DNA of 7,695 nt from Eubacteriales Family XIII. Incertae Sedis bacterium (GCA_031290715.1 JAITNA010000015.1:1-7695), one strand, 5' to 3'; positions 1-6,490 are shown, counted from the stretch's first letter. A program made the numbers and translations. Notes: generated from the letters alone by a model not told the origin.

Positions 1-108
1 GGCGGTGTCGCCGAGCCTCATCACCGCGCCCTGCCCGAATGTTTTGTGAATCTGCGTGAGCGCCGCCGCTAACGCTTTTTCTTTTTCTTCCTTATTAATC
101 TCAGCCAT
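1..108 (-). CDS. recA: RecA recombinase, N-terminal 36 codons (partial at left edge)
   Basis: This is the start of the RecA strand-exchange ATPase, which polymerises on single-stranded DNA, drives homologous recombination and triggers LexA self-cleavage in the SOS response. Only the N-terminal region is present: the ATG is at 108-106 and the frame stays open to base 1. The visible peptide starts MAEINKEEKEKALAAALTQI and continues HKTFGQGAVMRLGD, which is the conserved RecA N-terminal helix followed by the FG-x-G-x-x-MRLGD stretch. The Walker A and B motifs lie outside the window. A strong Shine-Dalgarno (GGGAGGA, 119-113) sits 4 nt before the ATG. The gene follows cinA on the same strand, the usual Firmicutes order, but a 271-bp gap with its own promoter and a LexA box separates them, so it is probably transcribed independently and SOS-induced. 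Identification rests on 36 residues plus context. Confidence 0.93.
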   Translation of the reverse strand, partial: MAEINKEEKEKALAAALTQIHKTFGQGAVMRLGDTA

Positions 109-112
109 TGTT

Positions 113-119
113 TCCTCCC
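113..119 (-). promoter_or_regulatory. recA ribosome binding site
   Basis: GGGAGGA on the minus strand, 4 nt upstream of the recA ATG. It directly follows the last unit of the leader repeat array, so the repeats abut the translation initiation region. Confidence 0.8.
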
Positions 120-207
120 GTCAATTCCGCCGTCAATTCCGCCGTCAATTCCATCCCGTCAATTCCATCCTCAATCGTCCATTCCGTCATCAATCGTCCA
201 TTCCGTC
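120..207 (-). repeat. GGA-rich tandem repeats in the recA leader
   Basis: Read on the minus strand in the direction of recA, the region begins with two identical 18-nt units GACGGAATGGACGATTGA (207-190 and 188-171) separated by one base. Two units ending GATGGAATTGAC follow (170-158, which carries an extra leading G, and 155-144, with GG between them). Then come two identical 12-nt units GGCGGAATTGAC (143-132 and 131-120). All six share a GGAAT-T/G-GAC core. The array lies between the predicted transcription start near 228 and the ribosome binding site at 119-113, so it should be transcribed as most of the recA 5' untranslated leader. No function can be assigned. Replication slippage explains how it could arise. 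Confidence 0.85.
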
Positions 208-215
208 GCCAACAT

Positions 216-229
216 CAAACATACGTTCT
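216..229. promoter_or_regulatory. LexA (DinR/SOS) operator at the recA promoter
   Basis: The minus strand reads AGAACGTATGTTTG, matching 13 of 14 positions of the Gram-positive LexA consensus CGAAC-RNRY-GTTYG; only the first C is replaced by A. It begins 5 nt downstream of the -10 hexamer GATAAT and so overlaps the expected transcription start, a position where bound LexA would block RNA polymerase. RecA is the classic SOS regulon member, so the context supports the call strongly. Binding is inferred from sequence. Confidence 0.85.
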
Positions 230-234
230 CAACC

Positions 235-263
235 ATTATCCGTCACACAGGGCCCCTTGTCAA
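235..263 (-). promoter_or_regulatory. recA promoter P1 (sigma-A type)
   Basis: The minus strand has a perfect -35 TTGACA (263-258), a 17-bp spacer and a -10 GATAAT (240-235, 5 of 6 matches to TATAAT). The predicted start is near 228, inside the LexA box, giving a leader of roughly 120 nt before the recA ATG. This is the best promoter in the window and sits in an AT-rich pocket of an otherwise GC-rich sequence. Confidence 0.85.
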
Positions 264-286
264 GGCTTATTCCCCGCGCAAGTAAT

Positions 287-315
287 ATATTACCATTATT
301 CCTATTTTATGTCAA
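287..315 (-). promoter_or_regulatory. possible second recA promoter P2
   Basis: A second perfect TTGACA on the minus strand (315-310) is followed after 17 bp by TAATAT (292-287, 4 of 6 matches to TATAAT). It lies about 50 bp upstream of P1 and starts 24 bp past the palindromic repeat that follows cinA. If active, transcripts from here would still cross the LexA box. The weak -10 makes this tentative. Confidence 0.35.
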
Positions 316-338
316 TACCCAATGCTTCCTATAAATAC

Positions 339-372
339 TGTCATTCCCGGACTTGTTCCGGGAATCCAGTGA
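339..372 (+). repeat. short interspersed palindromic repeat, copy 1
   Basis: The element begins TGTCATTCCCGG and ends CCGGGAATCCAGTGA. A perfect 9-bp stem (ATTCCCGGA, 343-351, with TCCGGGAAT, 357-365) encloses a 5-nt loop. Two related copies lie at 6440-6523. The ATTCCC...GGGAAT arms resemble the dRS3/REP class of small bacterial repeats in general form. It begins 8 bp past the cinA stop codon, so its RNA hairpin could end or protect the cinA transcript. No run of T follows the stem on the minus strand, so it is not a textbook intrinsic terminator. Confidence 0.8.
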
Positions 373-379
373 ATGATAC

Positions 380-1645
380 CTATTTTTCCTCTAATATTTT
401 CCTTCTTACGAAGTCGCACATCTCCAGCACGCAAACCTGCCGATTGACCCTGCGCCCGCGGTCGCGGAAATAACGCTCCCGTACCTCAGTCTTTCCATTA
501 TATGCGATCCCGAAAAACACCGTCCCGACCGGTTTCCCGCCACCATCGCCGTCGCCCGCGCCGCCCCCGCCGGGGCCGGCAATCCCCGTTACGGATACCG
601 CGATATCCGCGTCCGAACGCGACAGCGCCCCCTCCGCCATTTCAAGCGCGCAAGGCCCGCTCACCGCGCCGAAGCACTCGATCGTTTCCGGACGCACGCC
701 GAGCAGGGCGATCTTCGATTCGTTACTATAGGTCACAAAGCCGCGGTCAAACACCTCGCTAGCCCCCGGAATCGAGGTCAGCCCGCCCGCGAAAAGCCCA
801 CCCGTGCAGGACTCCGCGGCGGCGAGGGTCAGCCCCCGCTCGCGCAGGATTTCATATACGACCTGCGGCAAATCCTCGTCCTCCGTGCTGAACAGATAGT
901 CCCCCGCCAACTCCCCGGCCCGCCGGACGGCGGCATCTACGGCGGCCGCCGCTTCCTCCTTCGTCCGGCGCATAGACGAGATACGCACCGCGCACTCCCC
1001 CTCCTTCGCGTAGGTGGCGGCGGTCGGATCCGTCTGCCCGTCGATGATGGGCAGCAACGCCGTTTCAAGCGCGGATTCCCCGATGCCGTAAAACCGCAGG
1101 ATCTTGCTGTAAATCACAGCGTCCGACTTTTCGGACAAATAGGGGATCACGCTTTGCAGCATCATGCGCTTCATCTCGCGCGGCGGCCCCGGAAGCGCGA
1201 TGGCCGTCTTGCCGCCTTTTTCGAGCGCAAAGCCCGGCGCCGTACCCGCGTCGTTGTAGAATACCGCCGCGCCGGCCGGTACCCAGGCCTGTTTCTTGTT
1301 GTTCTCCGTGAAATTGATACGCCCGATGTCGTTCATGATCGCGGTGAGCCGCGCCATCGCCTCCTCGTCGTACACGAGCGGCACGCCGAGGGTTTCCGCG
1401 AGGACCTCCTTTGTCAGATCGTCCTGCGTCGGCCCGAGCCCGCCCGTCGTGACGACGATGTCCGACTCTTCAAACGCGTATTCGATGGTCTGTTTCAGGC
1501 GGCCCGGATTGTCCCCGACCGTGAAATGATACAGCACGCTGACCCCGAGCAATTGCAGCTGCTCGGAGATATAGGCGGCGTTCGTGTTCACGGTCTGCCC
1601 GAAAAGCAGTTCGGTCCCTACGGCGATCAGTGAAGCTGTCGGCAT
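380..1645 (-). CDS. cinA: CinA family protein (MoCF-like domain plus NMN deamidase domain)
   Basis: 421-residue, full-length two-domain CinA. Residues about 4-170 form the MoaB/Mog-like (COG1058) domain, with AVGTELLFGQ near the N-terminus, TTGGLGPTQDDLT at 66-78 and LPGPPREM at 151-158. Residues about 260-421 form the CinA C-terminal (PncC) domain, which in characterised relatives hydrolyses nicotinamide mononucleotide to nicotinate mononucleotide for NAD salvage; AAESCTGG (276-283) carries the expected catalytic serine, and VTGIAGPGGG follows at 352-361. The COG1058 domain acts on ADP-ribose-type pyrophosphates in some homologues. The ATG at 1645 is chosen over upstream in-frame starts because the conserved domain begins there and GGGAG lies just upstream. 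The gene is 29 bp from pgsA and followed by recA. A glycine/aspartate-rich stretch at 359-370 is longer than usual. The competence role implied by the name is not evident from sequence. Confidence 0.95.
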   Translation of the reverse strand: MPTASLIAVGTELLFGQTVNTNAAYISEQLQLLGVSVLYHFTVGDNPGRLKQTIEYAFEESDIVVTTGGLGPTQDDLTKEVLAETLGVPLVYDEEAMARLTAIMNDIGRINFTENNKKQAWVPAGAAVFYNDAGTAPGFALEKGGKTAIALPGPPREMKRMMLQSVIPYLSEKSDAVIYSKILRFYGIGESALETALLPIIDGQTDPTAATYAKEGECAVRISSMRRTKEEAAAAVDAAVRRAGELAGDYLFSTEDEDLPQVVYEILRERGLTLAAAESCTGGLFAGGLTSIPGASEVFDRGFVTYSNESKIALLGVRPETIECFGAVSGPCALEMAEGALSRSDADIAVSVTGIAGPGGGGAGDGDGGGKPVGTVFFGIAYNGKTEVRERYFRDRGRRVNRQVCVLEMCDFVRRKILEEK

Positions 1646-1674
1646 GATATTTCTCCCTATTTTCCCAGTTTTCC

Positions 1675-2205
1675 CTACTTCATCGTCAACAGCTTCCGGC
1701 CCTTCCAGAGATACTCGACCCCCGAATAGACCGTGAGAATCACAGCGACCCACAAAACCGCCGCCGCAATGGCCGCCCCCGCGCTTCCGAACAAAATCTC
1801 CCCGAGCAGCAGCAGGATGATTGCGAGCATTTGGAACACCGTTTTCAGCTTGCCGCCCATCCCGGCCGCGATCACGACCCCCTCCGCCGCCGCGACCCCC
1901 CGCAACCCCGTGATGGCGAACTCCCGCGCGAGAATCACGACGACCATCCACGCCGCGATCTCATGCGTGTCGACAAGGCAGATGAACGCCGACACCGTGA
2001 GGATTTTGTCGGCCAGCGGGTCCATCAATTTCCCGAAATTCGTGATCTGGTTTCGGCTGCGCGCGATATGCCCGTCCAACGCGTCCGTCACGGCCGCGGC
2101 GATGAATACGACGGCCGCCCAAGTCCGCAAATCCAAATAAAACAGCACGATGAACACCGGCACAAGCGCCATGCGGAGAAGTGTCAGCAAATTTGGTAAA
2201 TTCAT
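1675..2205 (-). CDS. pgsA: CDP-alcohol phosphatidyltransferase, probable phosphatidylglycerophosphate synthase
   Basis: 176-residue integral membrane enzyme that probably transfers phosphatidate from CDP-diacylglycerol to glycerol-3-phosphate, the committed step to phosphatidylglycerol and cardiolipin. The family signature D-x2-DG-x2-AR-x8-G-x3-D-x3-D is complete: D41, D44, G45, A48, R49, G58, D62 and D66. These aspartates bind metal and form the active site in structurally solved family members. Hydrophobic segments lie near residues 12-25, 28-42, 72-95, 122-140 and 143-162. The N-terminus MNLPNLLTLLRM is typical of PgsA. The ATG at 2205 is preceded by GAGGA with about 9 nt spacing; upstream in-frame codons encode a peptide lacking family character. 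It lies 82 bp after rimO and 29 bp before cinA. Substrate choice within the CDP-alcohol family (PgsA rather than PssA or Cls-like) rests on length and on the pgsA-cinA-recA context. Confidence 0.93.
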   Translation of the reverse strand: MNLPNLLTLLRMALVPVFIVLFYLDLRTWAAVVFIAAAVTDALDGHIARSRNQITNFGKLMDPLADKILTVSAFICLVDTHEIAAWMVVVILAREFAITGLRGVAAAEGVVIAAGMGGKLKTVFQMLAIILLLLGEILFGSAGAAIAAAVLWVAVILTVYSGVEYLWKGRKLLTMK

Positions 2206-2287
2206 CGATTCAAATCCTCGTTTCCCGTATCTTTTTATTGTAATAATAATAACGCGCGCCGGCCTCGCAGTGCCCGCGTTTCGCGTT

Positions 2288-3691
2288 TCAAGCCAACTCT
2301 CCGACGAGATCGTAGTCCATCGCATCCGTGACGCGCACTTTCACAATTGTCCCTATTATATCATCTGCGGCGGCTTCGGGGGCGGCAAACATCACCGCGT
2401 TGTCGATCTCCGGCGCGTCCCCGCGCGTCCGGCCGATGTACGTCCGCGTGTTCGCGCCGTCTTCGTTCTCGCGGGGGAAAGCCGCCGCCCCGTCCGCGTG
2501 CTCCCCCGCATCCTCATCCGGCAGCGGGCCGTCAACGACGACATCAAGCACGGAGCCGACAAGGCGTTCATTATTCTCAAGCGATATGCCCTGCTGAATG
2601 CGCATGAGCTCATCCCGGCGCCCCTCCGCGGTTTCGGCGTCGATTTGGTCCGGCATTTCCGCGGCGGGCGTTCCCTCCTCGGCCGAGTAGGCGAACACCC
2701 CGAGCCGGCCAAAGCGCGCGTCCGCGGCGAATGCCGCGAGCTCGGAAAAATCCTTTTCCGTTTCCCCCGGGAAGCCGGTAATCAGCGTCGTGCGGATCAC
2801 GATATCGGGCATGGCCGCGCGCAGCCGCGCCATCGTGCCGCGGATGCTTTCGGGCGTCGAAACCCGGTTCATCCGCGCGAGCACCGCCGCGCTGATATGC
2901 TGAATCGGCATGTCGATATAGCGGCAGACCTTCGGTTCCTGCACCATGACGGCGATGAGCTCGTCCGAAACGCGCTCCTCATAGCAGTAAAGCAGCCGAA
3001 TCCATTCAATCCCGTCCACAAGGCAGAGCGCCCGGATCAAATCGGGCAGCGCAAAGCGCCCGTACAGATCCTTGCCGTAATACGTCACATCCTGCGCGAT
3101 GAGAATGAGCTCCTTGCAGCCCTCGTCCGCAAGGCGCTCCGCTTCCCGGTGCAGCGTGTCCCGCGGCACGCTGCGGTACGGCCCGCGAATCTTCGGGATC
3201 ACGCAATAGCTGCAGCAATTGCTGCAGCCCTCCGCTACTTTCAAATAGGAAGAATAACGCGGCGACAGCGCGATGCGCGCGCCGTCAAGTACGCCGGGCA
3301 CCCCGTCCGCGGAAAGCACACGCCGCGCTTCGGCATCCGTTTCGGCATTCATTCCGGCGATGATTTCCGGCAATATATCGTAATCGTTCACACCGAGAAT
3401 GACGTCGGCTTCGGGGAGCTCTTCGTAAAGCTCTTCCGGGTATCGCTGCGTCAGGCAGCCCGTCACGATCAGGCGCTTTCCGTTTTCGCGGAGCGGCGCA
3501 TAGTCAAAGATGGTTTCAATGGACTCCGCTTTGGCCGCCTCGATGAAACCGCAGGTATTCACGATAATGACATCCGCTTCATCCGCGGAAACGGCGACGC
3601 TGTGGCCGTCCGCGCAAAGCAGCCCGGCCATGCGTTCGCTGTCCTCTTTGTTCTTCGGGCAGCCGAGCGTTTCAATGAAAACCCTACTCAT
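2288..3691 (-). CDS. rimO: Ribosomal protein S12 methylthiotransferase RimO
   Basis: 467-residue radical SAM methylthiotransferase. RimO enzymes add a methylthio group to a conserved aspartate of ribosomal protein S12 using two iron-sulfur clusters. The N-terminal UPF0004 domain shows its three cluster cysteines, C11 (in LGCPKN), C47 (NTCGF) and C79 (VTGCL). The radical SAM motif CxxxCxxC is C156, C160 and C163. RIDMPIQH-like YIDMPIQHIS (258-267) and TLITGFPGET (302-311) are typical. The C-terminal TRAM domain (about 372-466) contains YIGRTRGDAPEID (418-430), which favours RimO over the tRNA enzymes MiaB and MtaB. An acidic insertion interrupts the TRAM domain at about 388-416. The ATG at 3691 overlaps the ftsK end by 8 nt and uses GAGG (3701-3698) inside ftsK, indicating translational coupling. 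The alternative upstream start (MSSRTIL...) lacks family homology. Confidence 0.95.
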   Translation of the reverse strand: MSRVFIETLGCPKNKEDSERMAGLLCADGHSVAVSADEADVIIVNTCGFIEAAKAESIETIFDYAPLRENGKRLIVTGCLTQRYPEELYEELPEADVILGVNDYDILPEIIAGMNAETDAEARRVLSADGVPGVLDGARIALSPRYSSYLKVAEGCSNCCSYCVIPKIRGPYRSVPRDTLHREAERLADEGCKELILIAQDVTYYGKDLYGRFALPDLIRALCLVDGIEWIRLLYCYEERVSDELIAVMVQEPKVCRYIDMPIQHISAAVLARMNRVSTPESIRGTMARLRAAMPDIVIRTTLITGFPGETEKDFSELAAFAADARFGRLGVFAYSAEEGTPAAEMPDQIDAETAEGRRDELMRIQQGISLENNERLVGSVLDVVVDGPLPDEDAGEHADGAAAFPRENEDGANTRTYIGRTRGDAPEIDNAVMFAAPEAAADDIIGTIVKVRVTDAMDYDLVGELA

Positions 3692-6281
3692 CCATTTCCT
3701 CAAAATCGTCCGCGAACTCATCCTCCTCCGCTTCGCCCGAATCAAGCGGAATATTTCGGCCCGCGGACCGGAGGAAGCCCATCAGCTGCGCTTCACTCAT
3801 AATGACGCGGCGCGGCTTGTTTGTGCCGTCGCTCGGCGCCACGATCCCGCGCTCTTCCATCATATCCACAAGGCGGGCGGCGCGATTATAGCCCACGCGG
3901 AAACGGCGCTGAATCATCGAAACCGAAGCCTGCTTCGCCTGTGCGACCATCTCGACGGCATCCATGAACAATTCGTCATCCTCATCCGTGAGATTGCCCA
4001 TCGCCGCCGCGTCCACCTGTTGCATAATGTCCGCGCTGTAGTCGGGATCCATCTGTTTCTTGACAAAGGCAACCACCTTGACGACCTCGCTCTCGTCCAC
4101 GTAAGCGCCCTGGATACGCATAGGCTCCCGCGTACCCACGGGGCTGAACAGCATATCGCCCTTGCCGTGAAGCCGCTCCGCCCCCGGATTGTCGAGAATG
4201 ACGCGCGACGCCGAATTGGACGACACCGCGAAAGCGATACGCGAAGGGATATTGGCCTTGATCACGCTTGTCAGGATCGACGCAAGCGGCTGCTGCGTCG
4301 CCACGATGAGGTGCATCCCCGCGGCGCGCGCCATGGCGGCCAAGCGCGAAATCGACTCCTGCACCTTCGCGGCCGCGACCAACATCAGGTCGGAAAGCTC
4401 GTCGATGACAATCACGATCTGCGGCAGAATCTCCTCCGGCTGCCCGTCCTTCCTCATTTTCGTGTTGTAGCTCTCAAGATTGCGCACGCTCTGCTCGGAA
4501 AATTTCTTGTAACGGTCGTTCATGATCGTCACCGCATAGCTCAGCGCCATCGACGCTTTCTCGGGATCCGTCACGACGGGTACAAGCAAATGCGGGATGT
4601 CCGTGAAACTCTTGAGCTCGACCACCTTCGGGTCGATGAGAATCAATTTGACCTCGCTCGGCTTGGCCCGATACAGCAGACTGAGCAGAATGCAGTTGAT
4701 ACAGACGCTCTTGCCGGACCCCGTCGTACCCGCGATGAGCAAATGCGGCATTTCGGCCAGATTCGCCACAATCCGATCGCCGGAGATGTTTTTCCCAAGC
4801 GCAAACGCGATCCGGGAAGGATCGTCCCGAAACTCGGAACTGTCGATAATCTCGCGCAGGGGGACGATGTTCGTGTTCGCGTTGAAAGCCTCGATGCCGA
4901 TCAGCGACGTCCCCGGCATCGGGACGACGCGCACACTTTTTACTTCCAATTTGAGCGCGAGATCCGGTTCAAGGCTGCGAATGCTCTGAATCTTGACGCC
5001 GACATCCGGCGCCACTTCGTAGCGCGTGACCGTCGGGCCGACCGTGACCTTCGCGACCCGCGCTTCGACCTTGAAGTCCCGAAGCGCCTGTTCCAACCGG
5101 GCCGCGTTGTTCTTCAGCTCGACCGGGCTCTCCGTTTTGCCGCGGTTTCGGCCCCGGCTGAGCAAATCGACGGGCGGCAGCTGATAATGGCTGTCGTCCG
5201 CGCTTTCCCCGTAATGCATTTCCCCCGCCGCCGGCTTTTCGCGCTTTTTCACCGGCGCCGTCCCGCCCGCGCCGCCGCCCTCCGCAAATCCGGTGCCGTT
5301 CGTATCCGGCAAGGTCTGCGGCTCTATGCGATCCGGGTCAAAGGGAATCGTCGTATCTTCAATCTCCGGCTCGCGCTTTTTTCCGACGTCCCCGTAATTC
5401 TCGTCGTTCACAACCGTATCGAGGATATGCTGTTTTTTGTCCGAAGCCGCGGCCGGTTTCCCGCCGAGAAAAGACGGCCAGCGAAACAGGCCCTGCCCGC
5501 CGGGCGCTTCGGGCTCCGCGGCCCCGCCGGAATCATCAAGGCCGTCCTCCCCGCGGACGGCCGCGGCGTCCCGAAGCCGGGCCTCTTCCTCGGCCCACTC
5601 CGCTTCCTTCTCTTCCCGCCGCCGCAAGCGCTCCTCGCGCTTCGTCAAATGCCTGTCCCGCGCCGCCCCGGCGTACTTGGACATCGGCGTATTGATTATC
5701 AGAATCACCGAAATAACCGTCAGCGCGACGGTCAGAATATAGACCCCCGCCTTTCCGATGGCTTTGACAAGCGCCATCGCGATATACATCCCGAGCGCCC
5801 CGCCCGCTTTGCCGTCCACACTGTCCGCGAATATCTTGCCAAGGCCCGCGCCGCCGGGGACCGTCCCGTCCGACTCGATAAAATGCACGGCAAAGAGAAT
5901 ACTGAGCAGGATATAGACCGCCGCCGCCAAAATCGCCGGCAGAAGCCGAAGCGCCTTTGCCGTGCCGGCAAGAATGAAAATCCCATAGGCAATGAGGAAA
6001 AACGGCAGCGCGTAGGACATCGGCCCGAAAAGACCCGAAAGGCCTTTCGTCAGCGCTTCCCCAAGCTTGCCGGCGGCACCCGCAAACAGCCCGAATACGA
6101 GAAACGCGCCGACCGCGAACAGCACGATGGCGGCAATCTCCTGCCGGATTCGCTGCTGCGCACAGACCGTGCCCTGCCCTTTCGCGGCGGCCTTAACCCC
6201 GCTTTTCGCGGCGCGCGGCGGCGCTTTCTTCGCGCCCCCCCGTGTGCTGTTTCTTTTGCCTGTTTTTTTGCTCGCGGCCAA
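3684..6281 (-). CDS. ftsK: FtsK/SpoIIIE family DNA translocase
   Basis: 865-residue membrane-anchored DNA pump that moves chromosomal DNA through a closing septum, in division (FtsK) or sporulation (SpoIIIE). A basic N-terminal tail (1-45) precedes four or five membrane segments (about 49-69, 86-106, 110-134, 160-175, 177-198). A charged, likely coiled-coil stretch (212-240) and a low-complexity linker run to about 385. The motor follows: Walker A GTTGSGKS (518-525), LIDPKVVEL (548-556), and Walker B IVIVIDELSD (622-631, D627/E628). The C-terminal gamma winged helix (about 768-828, GYNRAARLVD at 797-806) normally reads the KOPS/SRS polarity sequences. The start is TTG at 6281-6279, supported by AAAGGAG 6 nt upstream. 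The usually invariant TQRPSVDVITG segment reads TQQPLASILTS (662-672), which is unusual. The gene heads the operon with rimO. FtsK and SpoIIIE cannot be told apart here. Confidence 0.95.
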   Translation of the reverse strand: MAASKKTGKRNSTRGGAKKAPPRAAKSGVKAAAKGQGTVCAQQRIRQEIAAIVLFAVGAFLVFGLFAGAAGKLGEALTKGLSGLFGPMSYALPFFLIAYGIFILAGTAKALRLLPAILAAAVYILLSILFAVHFIESDGTVPGGAGLGKIFADSVDGKAGGALGMYIAMALVKAIGKAGVYILTVALTVISVILIINTPMSKYAGAARDRHLTKREERLRRREEKEAEWAEEEARLRDAAAVRGEDGLDDSGGAAEPEAPGGQGLFRWPSFLGGKPAAASDKKQHILDTVVNDENYGDVGKKREPEIEDTTIPFDPDRIEPQTLPDTNGTGFAEGGGAGGTAPVKKREKPAAGEMHYGESADDSHYQLPPVDLLSRGRNRGKTESPVELKNNAARLEQALRDFKVEARVAKVTVGPTVTRYEVAPDVGVKIQSIRSLEPDLALKLEVKSVRVVPMPGTSLIGIEAFNANTNIVPLREIIDSSEFRDDPSRIAFALGKNISGDRIVANLAEMPHLLIAGTTGSGKSVCINCILLSLLYRAKPSEVKLILIDPKVVELKSFTDIPHLLVPVVTDPEKASMALSYAVTIMNDRYKKFSEQSVRNLESYNTKMRKDGQPEEILPQIVIVIDELSDLMLVAAAKVQESISRLAAMARAAGMHLIVATQQPLASILTSVIKANIPSRIAFAVSSNSASRVILDNPGAERLHGKGDMLFSPVGTREPMRIQGAYVDESEVVKVVAFVKKQMDPDYSADIMQQVDAAAMGNLTDEDDELFMDAVEMVAQAKQASVSMIQRRFRVGYNRAARLVDMMEERGIVAPSDGTNKPRRVIMSEAQLMGFLRSAGRNIPLDSGEAEEDEFADDFEEMDE
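3698..3701 (-). promoter_or_regulatory. rimO ribosome binding site inside ftsK
   Basis: GAGG on the minus strand, 6 nt before the rimO ATG at 3691 and within the last codons of ftsK. It fixes the rimO start and shows that rimO translation begins before ftsK translation ends. Confidence 0.7.
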
Positions 6282-6287
6282 CCCAAA

Positions 6288-6294
6288 CTCCTTT
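6288..6294 (-). promoter_or_regulatory. ftsK ribosome binding site that decides a TTG start
   Basis: AAAGGAG on the minus strand with a 6-nt spacer to TTG at 6281-6279. No ATG or GTG is comparably placed, and the encoded basic tail followed by membrane segments fits an FtsK N-terminus, so TTG is taken as the start codon. Confidence 0.8.
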
Positions 6295-6352
6295 GTCCCG
6301 TCAGGCGCCCCATCGACGAACGCTCACACAATGGCGAAAAATGAATATACGT

Positions 6353-6383
6353 ACTATAAAGTATACCGTCTTTCAGATTTCAA
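6353..6383 (-). promoter_or_regulatory. possible ftsK promoter
   Basis: The minus strand has TTGAAA (6383-6378) and TATAGT (6358-6353) with a 19-bp spacer, longer than optimal. TATACT (6365-6360) is an alternative -10 without a good -35. The site lies in an AT-rich stretch about 70 bp upstream of the ftsK start. Weak evidence. Confidence 0.3.
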
Positions 6384-6439
6384 AATATTAAATTACAGTT
6401 ACCGAAAAAAGCCGCCGATTCAGATGTCAGCTAAAATAA

Positions 6440-6484
6440 TGTCATTCCCGAGGTGCCCGCAGGGCAATCCCGGGAATCCGGTGA
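6440..6484 (+). repeat. short interspersed palindromic repeat, copy 2
   Basis: Begins TGTCATTCCCG (6440-6450) and ends CGGGAATCCGGTGA (6471-6484), the same terminal sequences as the copy near cinA, with a longer and different middle (about 20 nt). The ends can pair as ATTCCCG/CGGGAAT. It is the left half of a composite palindrome with copy 3. Confidence 0.8.
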
Positions 6485-6490
6485 TAAATA

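Noticed and set aside
56..473. Two overlapping plus-strand open frames across the recA-cinA intergenic region
   Set aside because: Their peptides (with RRQFRRQF-type repeats) are produced by the non-coding tandem array, they overlap the recA start and cinA end in antisense, and they have no recognisable domains.
1646..1951. N-terminal extension of cinA by 102 codons
   Set aside because: The extension overlaps the 3' part of pgsA in another frame, is G/R-rich, and the ATG at 1645 has a good ribosome binding site exactly where the CinA domain begins.
2206..2287. Possible terminator or internal promoter between rimO and pgsA
   Set aside because: A 6-bp stem (AACGCG at 2251-2256 with CGCGTT at 2275-2280) has a large imperfect loop and only a broken T-rich tail, and a TACAAT at the right place lacks any -35. 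I could not support either call.
2150..3802. Plus-strand open frame of about 550 codons opposite rimO
   Set aside because: Antisense shadow of rimO; Arg/His-rich low-quality peptide and no family motifs.
3510..6344. Long plus-strand open frame of about 944 codons opposite ftsK
   Set aside because: It is an antisense shadow of the GC-rich ftsK and rimO coding sequence; its product is R/H/P-rich without any domain, while the minus strand encodes clear FtsK and RimO motifs.
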